Below are positions 17,494 through 25,973 of a stretch of DNA of 64,000 nt, in pieces. Location: contig DCWA01000041.1 in assembly GCA_002327445.1 (NCBI GenBank), forward strand, positions 121,025-185,024, written 5' to 3'. Both the position numbers and the translations under genes were made by a program. This DNA is from Desulfobacteraceae bacterium UBA2174 (GTDB lineage Bacteria > Desulfobacterota > Desulfobacteria > Desulfobacterales > UBA2174). Position 1 is the stretch's first letter; each line of letters opens with the position of its first letter. The notes under the pieces are model-generated. The model searched no databases. It was not told where the DNA came from and was given only the letters and a program-made list of their open reading frames with translations.

Positions 17494-17943
17494 ATGGCCG
17501 TCATCCGTTGGAATCCTTACGGCAGCATCACCGTCCTGCAAGAACGCATCAACCGGATGTTCGAGGAGGCGTTCAGCCTCGGCCGCGACGTGGACGAGGA
17601 CGTCTCCATGTGCGCCTGGAAGCCGAAGGTGGACGTCTATGAAAGCGAGCAGGGAATGGTCATCGAGATGGACCTCCCCGGGGTTGCCAAGGAGCAGATC
17701 TACCTCGATGTCAAAGACAACGTCCTCACGATTCACGGCGAACGAACCGACGCACAGCAGATCCCGGAATCCCGCTACTATCGCAAGGAGCGTTGCCTCG
17801 GCACGTTCCACCGCGCCTTCAACCTGCCGTTCATGGTGACGCCGTCTGAGGTCACGGCCCGTTTCCGCGACGGCGTGCTCGCCATTCTCATCGCCTGGCC
17901 CGCATCCGGAAAGCCCTGGCAGGTCCAGATCCCCATCGAATGA
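17494..17943 (+). CDS. Small heat-shock protein, Hsp20 family (HspC4-1-like)
   Basis: 149 residues with a full alpha-crystallin domain: KVDVYESEQGMVIEMDLPGVAKEQ, YLDVKDNVLTIHGER and SRYYRKERCLGTFHRAFNLPF, the classical class A signatures. The N-terminus MAVIRWNPYGSITVLQERINRMFEE is also canonical. An ideal ribosome site (AAAGGAGG) precedes ATG 17494. Compared with the divergent paralogue it is closer to bacterial class A IbpA/HSP18 types, so the two may form hetero-oligomers. Its TGA overlaps the ATG of the MFS gene (ATGA), an unusual coupling of a chaperone to a transporter. Confidence 0.92.
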   Translation: MAVIRWNPYGSITVLQERINRMFEEAFSLGRDVDEDVSMCAWKPKVDVYESEQGMVIEMDLPGVAKEQIYLDVKDNVLTIHGERTDAQQIPESRYYRKERCLGTFHRAFNLPFMVTPSEVTARFRDGVLAILIAWPASGKPWQVQIPIE

Positions 17944-19166
17944 ACGCCCCGTGGCTCCGTTCGGCGGAAGACGCCCGCAAGGCATCGGAGGGCGTCTTCC
18001 ACCCGCCGTCGGACCGGAGTCGCCAAGCCCTCGTGGCCTTGCAGTACTTCCTGTATTTCGGCGTATTCGCCATCTATCTCCCCTACTTCAACCTCTACTG
18101 CTACCACCTCGGCTTTTCCGGACTGCAGATCGGCATCCTCTCCGCCCTGCGCTCGATGGCACTGGTGGTCTTCGGCCTGGTGTGGGGCGCGCTGGCGGAT
18201 CGCTATCAGTCGCGCCGCGGCATCTTCATCCTCTGCAGTCTGGCGACGGCCATCGTCTGGAGCGGTTATCTCGCCACGGGGCGCTTCGCCCCCATGCTGG
18301 CCATCACCGTGGCCCATGCCCTTTTTTTCGCTCCCCTGATCTCATTTCTGGAAGCCTTCAGCATGGATGTCCTCGGCGCCCGCAAGCAGCGCTACGGACG
18401 CCTGCGCGTCTGGGGCTCCATCGGCTTCATTCTCGTGGTGCTGGCCATCGGCCGCCTGCTGGAGAACCGGCCGGTGAACCTCATCGTGCCGCTGATTCTC
18501 GTCGGCTCCGGGGTGCAGGCTGTCTTCGCACTGGCGCTGCCCCGGTCGGAGAGCAAGCCGGCCCGGCCACTCTGGCAGGGGGCCTCGGCCATGCGGCGAC
18601 TGCGCCTGTGGCTGTTTCTCGCCGGCGCCTTTCTCATGCTCGTCAGTCACGGGGCCTACTACGGATTCTTCTCGATTCACCTGGAAATGGCCGGCTTCGG
18701 CAAGTCGTTCATCGGCATGGCCTGGGCGCTGGCCTCGATGGCCGAGATCGGCGTCATGATTCGCTCGGAGGGGCTCTTCCGCCGCTTTTCCCTGCCCGCA
18801 GTGCTCGTTTTTTCCATCGCCGTGGCGGTGTTGCGCTGGATTCTCGTCTGGCTCGCCGTATCCCCGGCGGCCATTCTCGCCACCCAGATCCTCCACGCCG
18901 TCACCTACGGCACCTTCCACATGGCCAGCATCCTGTTCGTCGACCGGTTGATGCCCGAGGCGGCCAAGACCTCCGGCCAGGCTCTGAACAACGCGGTGAC
19001 TTACGGTCTGGGAAACATGGCGGGCTTTTTTCTCAACGGCTATCTGTTTGAAATCATGGGCACCCGGCCCCTTTTTCTCGTCAGCGCCGGCATCGCCCTG
19101 GCCGGTGGGCTGCTCATGGCCGCCGCGCTGAGATTTCAACGCTCGGATCCCGAATCTCGAATCTGA
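17940..19166 (+). CDS. MFS transporter, MFS_1-like (HcaT/LacY-type) family
   Basis: 408 residues with 12 predicted TM helices. QYFLYFGVFAIYLPYFNLYCYHLGFSGLQIGIL and LVWGALADRYQSRRGIF match the MFS_1-like group (nucleoside/phenylpropionate transporter-like). The inner-membrane substrate is unknown. The start overlaps the hsp20 stop by 4 nt. Related 'MFS after hsp20' proteins are usually annotated only as transporters. The gene ends 18 bp before the capsule-type island, making it the last gene of the local backbone on this side. Confidence 0.85.
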   Translation: MNAPWLRSAEDARKASEGVFHPPSDRSRQALVALQYFLYFGVFAIYLPYFNLYCYHLGFSGLQIGILSALRSMALVVFGLVWGALADRYQSRRGIFILCSLATAIVWSGYLATGRFAPMLAITVAHALFFAPLISFLEAFSMDVLGARKQRYGRLRVWGSIGFILVVLAIGRLLENRPVNLIVPLILVGSGVQAVFALALPRSESKPARPLWQGASAMRRLRLWLFLAGAFLMLVSHGAYYGFFSIHLEMAGFGKSFIGMAWALASMAEIGVMIRSEGLFRRFSLPAVLVFSIAVAVLRWILVWLAVSPAAILATQILHAVTYGTFHMASILFVDRLMPEAAKTSGQALNNAVTYGLGNMAGFFLNGYLFEIMGTRPLFLVSAGIALAGGLLMAAALRFQRSDPESRI

Positions 19167-19184
19167 TTCAGGAAGGGGAGAGCT

Positions 19185-20066
19185 ATGCCGCGCCGCAAGG
19201 ATATCTGGAGATGCGGGATCATCAACCAACCCGTGGAACAGGTGCTGGCCCGGGGGCTGGCGGACGTGCCGGTGCATTGGCTACCGGAAGAACCGCCCTT
19301 CCACTTCTTGGCCGATCCCTTTCCCTGGCGCCAGGACGGGCATCTGAATCTGTTCGCCGAAACCTATGATTACCGCGTCCGGCACGGCACCATCGACCTG
19401 CTAATCCTGGGGGCTGATTTCCAGGTATTTGAGCGGCGGCCCTGTCTGGCCGAGCCCTGGCACCTCTCCTACCCTACTGTGTTCGAGGCGGATGGTGCCC
19501 TCTGGATGCTGCCGGAGGCGCACCGATCCGGCACCCTGCATCTCTATCGAATGCGCAGCGGCCTGCATGACTGGGTACGGGAGGTGGAGATCAAGCTGGA
19601 CCGGGTGCCGGTGGATACCACCCCGTTTTCCCATGGTGGGCGCTGGTGGCTGTTCTATTCCCCTGCTGACCGGCGGGAAACCCGGATGGGTCATCTGCAT
19701 GTGGCCTGGGCGGAGCGCATCACCGGCCCCTGGTTCCCGCATCCGGGCAACCCGGTGCGCATCGACATGACATCGTCCCGCCCTGGCGGTACGGCGACCC
19801 TGATCGATGGACGGATCATGTTGCCGACGCAGGATTGCCGCCGCACCTATGGCGGCGCCCTGCGCCCCCTTTGGATCGACCGGCTGGACGAGACGGGGTT
19901 TGCCGCCAATGCGGGCGCACCTCTGCCGGTCCCGGCATCGGCGGGGCGCTACCGGGAGGGGTTTCACACCCTGAGCAGCGGCGGGGGCGTTACCCTGATC
20001 GATGTGAAATATATCGACCGCTCCCTGGGCGGCCTGTGGCTGGAGGTCAGGCGCCGGTTTCGCTGA
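19185..20066 (+). CDS. Beta-propeller protein like the N-domain of glucosamine inositolphosphorylceramide transferase
   Basis: 293 residues. The repeated blade pattern (PPFHFLADPFPWRQDGHLNLFAE; EPWHLSYPTVFEADGALWMLPEA; DTTPFSHGGRWWLFYSP; SSRPGGTATLIDGRIMLPTQD) matches the five-bladed, GH43-like propeller found at the N-terminus of plant GINT1 homologues and in bacterial polysaccharide clusters. It probably binds or processes a surface glycan; no catalytic claim is made. GGGGAG precedes the ATG. Its 3' end overlaps the convergent glycosyltransferase by 20 nt. With the next three genes it forms an island resembling alphaproteobacterial capsule loci. Confidence 0.65.
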   Translation: MPRRKDIWRCGIINQPVEQVLARGLADVPVHWLPEEPPFHFLADPFPWRQDGHLNLFAETYDYRVRHGTIDLLILGADFQVFERRPCLAEPWHLSYPTVFEADGALWMLPEAHRSGTLHLYRMRSGLHDWVREVEIKLDRVPVDTTPFSHGGRWWLFYSPADRRETRMGHLHVAWAERITGPWFPHPGNPVRIDMTSSRPGGTATLIDGRIMLPTQDCRRTYGGALRPLWIDRLDETGFAANAGAPLPVPASAGRYREGFHTLSSGGGVTLIDVKYIDRSLGGLWLEVRRRFR

Positions 20067-21147
20067 TCCGCTGCATGATTGCCTGACCCGATGCGTTGAA
20101 GCGGCTGATGGAGAAACGATCCAGGATATGGTTTCGCGCGGCGGTTCCCATGGCGTGTAGCCGCCCCGGTTCGGCTATCATCCGGCCCAGCCGGTCGGCC
20201 AGCGCGGGCACATCGCGGGGCGGCACCGTGTGGCCGGTAATGCCTTCGCGGATGCTGAACTGGATTTCCCCCACGGCGGAGGCCAGCACGGGCAGGCCCG
20301 CCACCATCGCCTCGTGCGCCGCGATACAGAACCCCTCGGATCGCGATGGCTGCAAATAGAGATGCAACCCGGACAGAAAGTGCTGCGGCCGGTCAATATA
20401 GCCGGGCAGCACGATGTCCGCCACCCCGCCCCGGGCTGCCAGGGACGCCAGCCTTTCCCGCTCCTTCCCCTCACCGGCCAGGGTCAGCCGGATGGGGCAG
20501 GGCGGGGTGAAGCCATGCTGGCGCAACAGGGCCAGCGCCTTGATCAATTCTTCATAGCCCTTAACCGGATGCAGCCGGCCCAGACTGCCCAGTTGCAGGG
20601 TCTGCCCCGGTTGCCAGAGGGCGGCTACAGGCTGGTCAGGATCGGCGGCGAAGATCGGCCAGGTCATCAGCCGATCCTCCCCCACCGCCAGCCGTTGGCG
20701 GGTCAGGTCGGCGATGTAGGCGGAATCCCCCACCCACAACGCCGCCCGTGATTGCAGTAGCCGCATCAGCCGGCGGTTCCAGGGTTTCAAAAAGGCCGCG
20801 TGCTGCCAGCAGATGACGGGCAGGCCCAGATGGGGCCCCAGCAGTAGACCCAGGATGGTGGCGCGGCTGAGCGAGGTCCAGAGATGGGTGGCTCCCCAGG
20901 CCCGCACCTCCCGGTGCAGCCAGCGCAATGCCTGCCAATGGTCCTTCAACCCGCCCTCGCGTACCAGCGGATCCAGCCCGGCCGCCTGCATCGGCACCAT
21001 GGCGCGGCCATCCCGGCGGGTCAGGGCGAAGACGCGCACGCTCGCCCCGGCATTTCGCATCACCCGGGTGAGGGCGGGAACGGGCAGGGCGGTCCCACCG
21101 CCTTCCATGGAATTGATGATATAGGCAATACGGGGGGCGGTGGTCAT
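20047..21147 (-). CDS. Glycosyltransferase family 4
   Basis: 366-residue GT-B enzyme. N-terminal acceptor domain (IAYIINSMEGGGTALPVPALTRVM), donor domain with LGSLGRLHPVKGYEELIKAL, and the E-x7-E motif in RSEGFCIAAHEAMVAGLPVLAS, as in GT4 retaining transferases. The donor sugar is unknown. It is cytoplasmic, with likely work on a lipid-linked polysaccharide. The ATG overlaps the stop of the flippase gene (ATGA, 21144-21147). It is convergent and overlapping with the beta-propeller gene. Confidence 0.85.
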   Translation of the reverse strand: MTTAPRIAYIINSMEGGGTALPVPALTRVMRNAGASVRVFALTRRDGRAMVPMQAAGLDPLVREGGLKDHWQALRWLHREVRAWGATHLWTSLSRATILGLLLGPHLGLPVICWQHAAFLKPWNRRLMRLLQSRAALWVGDSAYIADLTRQRLAVGEDRLMTWPIFAADPDQPVAALWQPGQTLQLGSLGRLHPVKGYEELIKALALLRQHGFTPPCPIRLTLAGEGKERERLASLAARGGVADIVLPGYIDRPQHFLSGLHLYLQPSRSEGFCIAAHEAMVAGLPVLASAVGEIQFSIREGITGHTVPPRDVPALADRLGRMIAEPGRLHAMGTAARNHILDRFSISRFNASGQAIMQRISETGA

Positions 21148-22487
21148 GTCTGCGCACTCCGCTTCCAGGTTAGGATCAGCAGCAGAAGGCTGACGGTGGC
21201 GGCCTGTCCCATGGCCTGGACGCCAGCCCCATCCAGCCCCTGGAGGTTCAGCAGCACCGGCAAGATGGGCAGGAACAGCAGGCTGGCGGTCAGGTTGGCG
21301 GACATGGACCAGCCGGGCCGCCCCAGTGCCGTTAGTGCCGCCGTGGCGGGCGGCCCGGCCAGGCCCAGCGCGCGGGCCAGTACCAGCACCACCATCAGCC
21401 CCGCCGCCCCGGCAAATTCCGGCCCGGCAATCAGTTGGACAATCTGCGGGGCGAACAGCCAGATAATGGCGATGATGGGCAGGCTGGCCACCAGGGCGAT
21501 GCCGGTGAGGCGCAGCAGCGTGTGGCGCAGGGCGCTGCCGCCCTGTCCGCTGGCCACCATGCGGGCCATTTCCGGATAGGCGGTATTGCCCAGAATCTGT
21601 GCCGGCTGGGCAACCAGCACGGTGGCCCGTTGCGCCACGGAGAACAGGCCGGCCGCCGTCGGCCCCAGCACCCAGCCGACAATCAGCGGCACCGCCCGCC
21701 CGGCAAGCTCACTCAAGGTCACATCGGCATTGCTGGCCAGCAGGAAGCGCCAGATGCCCGGATTGTCCGCTACCGCATTGCCCGGCTCCGGATAGCGCAA
21801 ATCCCGTCCCAGATGGCGGTGCGCGAACCAGAGGCCAAGGCCCCACAGCACGGCGAATTCCGCCAGCGCCGCGAGCAACCAGGCCCCCAGAAAGCCGGCC
21901 AGCCCCCAGCCGGCCACGGCCGCCAGGCCGGCGCCGGTCAGCCGCACCAGCGGCTGGACCAGGTTATGCAGCCCCAGCAGATCGAATCGGTTGATCAATT
22001 GCAGATAGCCGGCCGGGGTGGAGCGAACGGAGCCCAGCACGGCCAGACTGTAAGGAAGGGAGAAAACGAGCGCCGTCTCCGGCCAGCCCAGCCGTGGACC
22101 AATCAGCGGGGCGCACAGGGCCGCCATCACGATGGCGGCCAGCCCGCCCAACAGTTCCACCCGCGCCCCGAACCGCAGCAGGCGAGCCAGCCGGTGCGTG
22201 GCCTCATCACGCCGCGCCTCCGCCCCATAGCGGACCACCGCCTGCCAGGCAGGAAACTCCACGATGCCGCAGACCGTGGTAACATAGCCATGCATCAGCA
22301 CCAGCACGCCATAATCATGCGGGCCCAGGGCGCGGGTGGCGATAACCAGATAGGCTAGGCTAATCAGCCCCGCCCCGGCTTTGCCCCCCAGTACCAGCCC
22401 CAGCCCGCCGAAAATCCGCCGCAGCGTCCCCTGCGACGCCCCAACCTGTTTCACGTCCAATTCTTTTCTCGCCCAAAGCGACGGCAT
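21144..22487 (-). CDS. Polysaccharide flippase, Wzx/PST-type (MVF superfamily)
   Basis: 447 residues with about 12-14 hydrophobic segments. It has the N-terminal GGLGLVLGGKAGAGLISLAYLVIATRALGPHDYG signature typical of O-antigen/EPS translocases. It would flip an undecaprenyl-linked repeat unit or teichoic-type polymer across the inner membrane. The ATG at 22487 lacks a good ribosome site; GTG 22454 (MKQVGASQG) is an alternative. It is coupled to the downstream GT4 gene, and the upstream gene is a CDP-glycerol-type transferase. Confidence 0.85.
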   Translation of the reverse strand: MPSLWARKELDVKQVGASQGTLRRIFGGLGLVLGGKAGAGLISLAYLVIATRALGPHDYGVLVLMHGYVTTVCGIVEFPAWQAVVRYGAEARRDEATHRLARLLRFGARVELLGGLAAIVMAALCAPLIGPRLGWPETALVFSLPYSLAVLGSVRSTPAGYLQLINRFDLLGLHNLVQPLVRLTGAGLAAVAGWGLAGFLGAWLLAALAEFAVLWGLGLWFAHRHLGRDLRYPEPGNAVADNPGIWRFLLASNADVTLSELAGRAVPLIVGWVLGPTAAGLFSVAQRATVLVAQPAQILGNTAYPEMARMVASGQGGSALRHTLLRLTGIALVASLPIIAIIWLFAPQIVQLIAGPEFAGAAGLMVVLVLARALGLAGPPATAALTALGRPGWSMSANLTASLLFLPILPVLLNLQGLDGAGVQAMGQAATVSLLLLILTWKRSAQT

Positions 22488-22644
22488 CTCAGTCTGGACC
22501 GCCGGGAATCATCAAGGCCAACTCATCCGGGACCGGGGATTCAGGTTCTATCGCCGGCCCGACCGGTGCGATGATACTTGATGATACCATCCCCGATCCA
22601 GCCTTCCTCATTGCAGAAGGGCAGCAGGATCGTGAGCACCAGGG

Positions 22645-23835
22645 TTATCCGGTAGCTCTGGATGATCCAACCCTGCCCGCTGTCTGGTCGGCCAGCCGCA
22701 TCAGCACCTCAGCCGCCCGGCTGGAGGAGGGGCGATAATCCAGATCGATACTGCGGGTGAACATCTGCTGCTGCACGGCAAGATATTCTCCCGTATGACT
22801 TTCGAAAGCCCGCTTTAGGCCCGTGGCCAACTGTGCCGGGCAATCAATGACGGGGCCTGCCTGCCACTGCGTGTAGTTGGGATCATTGCGCCAGTCTACA
22901 CCCTGGCTGTTCAGGAACAGGCAGGGACGCGGCCGCAGCAGGAATTCATAGACCTGGCTGCTGACATCCCCCAGGTAGAGATCGGCCATCAGCGTGTAAC
23001 TCATATCCGTGCAGGCACGGCTGCCCAGATCGATACGGATGTTGGGGGCCTTCAGGTACCGCACATCGATATGGCCCCTCCGGTTGAGGCGCAGCTTGTC
23101 GATGGTGAGTACGAACCTACGTTCGAAGAGCATGACATGCGGGGCGAAGATGAGCTGGTAATCCTCGTTCTCGCTGAAGAAATCCAGCACCTGCCGCCCA
23201 TGTTTGAACCAGGAGGACAGATGGGGAGAACAATGGGGATTATACAGCACGACCGGCTTGCCGTTTTGCGCCGGAAACCGGATGACGCTGGGATTGAGCG
23301 TATCAAATTTCGGGTAGCCGACGATGCTGATGCACTCCGCCGGCACACCCGCCGCCGTGATCAGTCGCTCCTTGATCTTGGGCCCTGAGCACAGCACATG
23401 ATCGAAACCGGCGCTCGCCTTATCAAAACCGATGGCACGATCCCCGGCTCCGTGGCGCGTATGGACGATTTTCAGATCCTTCAGCCCATAGAGCTTCTTC
23501 AGAACCAGGGAGGTTTTCTCCGCTACGACCAAAATGTCCAGGCTGCGGAAGAAATCCAGATTGTCGCCATAGATCAGAAGCTTGCGGGAAGGCATGGCGA
23601 TTTCCAGCAGGTGGGAAAGGAACTGGGACTTTCCCTTCAGCTCCAATGCCACATGCTGGATATCACGCCCGATTCGGTCCCCGCCCAGGCGCAGACACTC
23701 CCGCTTCATCCGCTCCGTCGTGGTGGCGACGATGATCTCCCCGGGAAAACCACCATCGGCCAGCGCGCTGGCGATAGGAAGGCTATGGGCGACCTGATGA
23801 ATTTGGTCATGGTTGAAAAGAAAGCCGATACGCAT
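22645..23835 (-). CDS. CDP-glycerol glycerophosphotransferase-like protein
   Basis: 396 residues. The N-terminal half (MRIGFLFNHDQIHQVAHSLPIASAL) and C-terminal half (VLYNPHCSPHLSSWFKHG; DMSYTLMADLYLGDVSSQVYEFLLRPRPCLFLNSQG) follow the GT-B fold of the TagF-type family: a conserved His early in the C-domain and the DVSS...E motif that binds the CDP-polyol donor. Its membrane-associated product would be a polyol-phosphate polymer or a phosphoglycerol decoration of a capsule. It is separated by 157 bp from the flippase gene and is likely the first gene of the island's minus-strand unit. Confidence 0.75.
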   Translation of the reverse strand: MRIGFLFNHDQIHQVAHSLPIASALADGGFPGEIIVATTTERMKRECLRLGGDRIGRDIQHVALELKGKSQFLSHLLEIAMPSRKLLIYGDNLDFFRSLDILVVAEKTSLVLKKLYGLKDLKIVHTRHGAGDRAIGFDKASAGFDHVLCSGPKIKERLITAAGVPAECISIVGYPKFDTLNPSVIRFPAQNGKPVVLYNPHCSPHLSSWFKHGRQVLDFFSENEDYQLIFAPHVMLFERRFVLTIDKLRLNRRGHIDVRYLKAPNIRIDLGSRACTDMSYTLMADLYLGDVSSQVYEFLLRPRPCLFLNSQGVDWRNDPNYTQWQAGPVIDCPAQLATGLKRAFESHTGEYLAVQQQMFTRSIDLDYRPSSSRAAEVLMRLADQTAGRVGSSRATG

Positions 23836-24005
23836 CCGAATGCCTCACCTTTAAAAAATCGTTGATGAAGCAAGGTAGGATTTGTTTGATGAAGAAAACA
23901 TTAAGACTTGCGGATTAGAAGCGATGCCCCAGGTTGCCGATGCCTTTTGAATTAAACCCACATCATCGAACTGCTGAGGCAAACCGGATGCGTCCGGCTT
24001 TTGGC

Positions 24006-24107
24006 CGTCATTCCGGGCTTGACCAGAGACTGCCCCGGACTCGATCCGGGGAATCCAGGTTCATCGGAACGAGACGGCGGAAGAGCATCCGGTCGTTTGG
24101 AATGACG
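24006..24107. repeat. Second GTCATTCC-ended palindromic element
   Basis: CGTCATTCC (24006-24014) is inverted at GGAATGACG (24099-24107). An inner perfect hairpin CCCCGGA-CTCGA-TCCGGGG spans 24033-24051. The ends match the palindrome at 11-108, so both belong to a dispersed intergenic repeat class. Confidence 0.55.
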
Positions 24108-24413
24108 CGGGAAAAGCGATTTGCAGGCGCGCACCGATCCGCAAAAGAAAAAGCGGTTCGAGCTCCAGGAAATCGTCATCGAGGAGAACGGCAAGCGCTT
24201 CGCTCTGCGGTCACCGTGTCTCGGCACGTGCAGCAGCGTCTTCAGGGCCGTGGGAGTTGCCATCCCTCCCGCCATCCGGGTACTCCCATAGACGGAAGGG
24301 AGTGTAGTACCAGAAACTTCCAATGGGGTCGTAGGTCACGGCCCGGGTCCCCAAAGCCCCGGCGCCGATATCAAACTCCGATTCCTCCGGCACCTGGCAA
24401 CAATACGCTTCGG

Positions 24414-24444
24414 TTCATGCTCTCTTCATGATGAGGGCTTACAG
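24414..24444 (+). promoter_or_regulatory. Putative response-regulator box and -10 before the PepSY gene
   Basis: TTCATGCTCTCTTCAT gives two TTCAT half-sites 11 bp apart (24414 and 24425). TTACAG starts exactly 25 bp after the first half-site. The same arrangement occurs before arnB (50386) and arnA (54386). An 11-bp direct repeat is the usual geometry for OmpR/PmrA-type regulators. Confidence 0.6.
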
Positions 24445-24526
24445 TGGCGTCAACCCGGCCGGGACAAGACCCGGGTCGTCTTGCCGATGCGCTGCCGGAA
24501 TAACCCGAAGAAGAGGAGGTATCATC

Positions 24527-24928
24527 ATGAAAGGCAAATGGATTGCGGTCATTGGAAGCGGAGCTTTGGCCATCGGCTTTGCCGTCGCCGGCGCAAGTTT
24601 CGCCGATACGGACGGGACCGAAGTCAAGAATGGCACCATCCGGATCGAAAAACAGACCGAAGCCGAATTCCCTTCGATGGCCAAGATTTCGATGGACCAA
24701 GCCGTTGAGCGAGCCTTGGCCTCGGTCCAGGGCCAAATCTTGAAGACGGAACTGGAGGATGAAAACGGCTTTCTGGTGTATGGGATCGAAGTGGTGTCCG
24801 CCGACAAGTCCGTCATGGATGTGAAGGTGGATGCCGGCTCGGGCAAGGTGCTGGCCATGGAAAAGGACAAAGCGGACGAGGAGGATCGCGAATCCGGCGA
24901 AGACAATGACCGGGAGCGTGAGGATTAA
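24527..24928 (+). CDS. Secreted PepSY-domain protein
   Basis: 133 residues with a signal peptide (GKWIAVIGSGALAIGFAVAGASFA) and one PepSY domain (ISMDQAVERALASVQGQILKTELEDENG to DVKVDAGSGKVLAMEK), then an acidic Asp/Glu/Arg tail of about 20 residues. It is periplasmic. PepSY proteins of this type are often encoded with OmpR-type two-component systems that control lipid A modification or metal response. AGAGGAGG precedes ATG 24527. The upstream box shared with the arn genes suggests regulation by the distant two-component system at 59.6-61.7 kb. A strong hairpin follows the gene. Confidence 0.82.
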   Translation: MKGKWIAVIGSGALAIGFAVAGASFADTDGTEVKNGTIRIEKQTEAEFPSMAKISMDQAVERALASVQGQILKTELEDENGFLVYGIEVVSADKSVMDVKVDAGSGKVLAMEKDKADEEDRESGEDNDRERED

Positions 24929-24936
24929 TACCCAAC

Positions 24937-24983
24937 CAGCGCGCCCTGAACGCCAACTTGTCAAACTGGTTCGGGGCGCGCTG
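24937..24983. terminator. Long-stem hairpin after the PepSY gene
   Basis: CAGCGCGCCCTGAAC (24937-24951) pairs with GTTCGGGGCGCGCTG (24969-24983), 14 of 15 positions. There is no immediate T-tract; ATTTTTTAG occurs 28 bases further. It could be a terminator or a barrier before the ABC operon. Confidence 0.5.
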
Positions 24984-25033
24984 TTATCAACGGCGGCAAT
25001 GTCGTGCCAATTTTTTAGTGCGAGGCTTACACC

Positions 25034-25969
25034 ATGATCAATATCGAGAACCTTCGGTTAACTATCGAAGGAAAGGAAATCCTCAAGGGCATCGATATGC
25101 ATCTTCGTCCCGGCGACACGTATGGTCTGCTGGGGCCGAACGGGGCCGGCAAATCCACCACTATTTTTGCCCTTTTGGGCCTCCGTGCTTTCGAAAGTGG
25201 ACGTATCGGGGTTCTGGGCGGTAACCCGGCGAACGACGCCGTTTCCATCCGCCGTTCGGTGGGGGTGATGCCGGAAAAGGCGGGGTTTTACGACTGGATG
25301 ACCGCCCCCGACTATCTCAAATGGTACGGACGGCTCTACGATTTTGTCCCCACCGAAAAGGTTGTGGCAAAAATGTTGGAAAAAGTAGGGCTTGGGACGG
25401 AAGCGCACCGCCTCGTCGGGACCTATTCGCGAGGAATGAAGCAGCGCCTGGCCGTGGCCAGGGCTTTAATATCTCGCCCCAAACTGTTGATATTGGATGA
25501 ACCCACCAACGGACTCGATCCCAAGGGCCGGCGAGAGATTCACGACCTGTTGGTGGAATTCGCCTCCGACGGAAAGGCTGGAGTGCTGTTGTGTACCCAC
25601 CTGTTGGACGATGTGGACCGTCTGTGCAACCGGATCGGGATCATCGACAACGGCCGCACCCGGCTCGAAGGCTCCCTTGGTGATCTGCTGGCGGAACAGG
25701 GGGGCGGTCAACGATACCGCCTGCGCCTGGAAACCGATCCGGACACCACCAACTTGCCGGCCGGTGTCGCCATAGCGGGCCATGAAGGCGGCTGGTGGTG
25801 CGTTCAAGTCCAGGCTGCGCCGTCCGAAGGGCCATCCTCGCTTTGGGGTGAGTTGTGGCGGCGAGGCTGGAAAATTATGGAAATCCGTTCCGAGGCGTCG
25901 AGCCTTGAGGAGCTTTACATGCGTTATACCGGCCAAGACAGGCCTCATGCCCGGGAGGCGGTATTATGA
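25034..25969 (+). CDS. ABC transporter ATP-binding protein
   Basis: 311 residues. Walker A GPNGAGKST (about 35-43), signature YSRGMKQRL (degenerate LSGGQ-type as in CcmA/NatA/NosF exporters), Walker B LLILDEPTNGLDP and H-loop CTHLLDDVDRL. A C-terminal extension of about 90 residues follows. It pairs with the ABC-2 permease at 27131 and a secreted NEW3/CARDB-like protein, resembling NosDFY/gliding-type exporters; the substrate is unknown. The TGA stop (25967-25969) still contains an overlapping ATG-AAT (25966) that once started the permease. The operon is now split by about 1.17 kb of foreign DNA. Confidence 0.85.
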   Translation: MINIENLRLTIEGKEILKGIDMHLRPGDTYGLLGPNGAGKSTTIFALLGLRAFESGRIGVLGGNPANDAVSIRRSVGVMPEKAGFYDWMTAPDYLKWYGRLYDFVPTEKVVAKMLEKVGLGTEAHRLVGTYSRGMKQRLAVARALISRPKLLILDEPTNGLDPKGRREIHDLLVEFASDGKAGVLLCTHLLDDVDRLCNRIGIIDNGRTRLEGSLGDLLAEQGGGQRYRLRLETDPDTTNLPAGVAIAGHEGGWWCVQVQAAPSEGPSSLWGELWRRGWKIMEIRSEASSLEELYMRYTGQDRPHAREAVL

Positions 25970-25972
25970 ATA
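25954..25972 (+). repeat. Direct repeat, left copy, at the ABC operon break
   Basis: GGAGGCGGTATTATGAATA at 25954-25972 recurs as GGAGGCGGTATGATGAATA at 27122-27140 (18 of 19 identical). Removing one copy and the 1168-bp span between copies restores an ATGA overlap between the ATPase and permease genes. Confidence 0.75.
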
Positions 25973-25973
25973 T

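Larger units (their letters stand above)
23836..24526. other. 691-bp non-genic region: palindromic repeat, coding remnant and promoter box
   Basis: No intact gene is seen. 24118-24213 reads in the + frame as a protein-like segment (starting DLQARTDPQKKKRFELQE) without a start, probably a gene remnant. On the minus strand a GTG-started 60-codon frame (24211-24393) contains a plausible but unrecognised segment (TYDPIGSFWYYTPFRLWEYP). Its reality is unproven. The right end carries the regulatory box listed separately. Confidence 0.5.
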
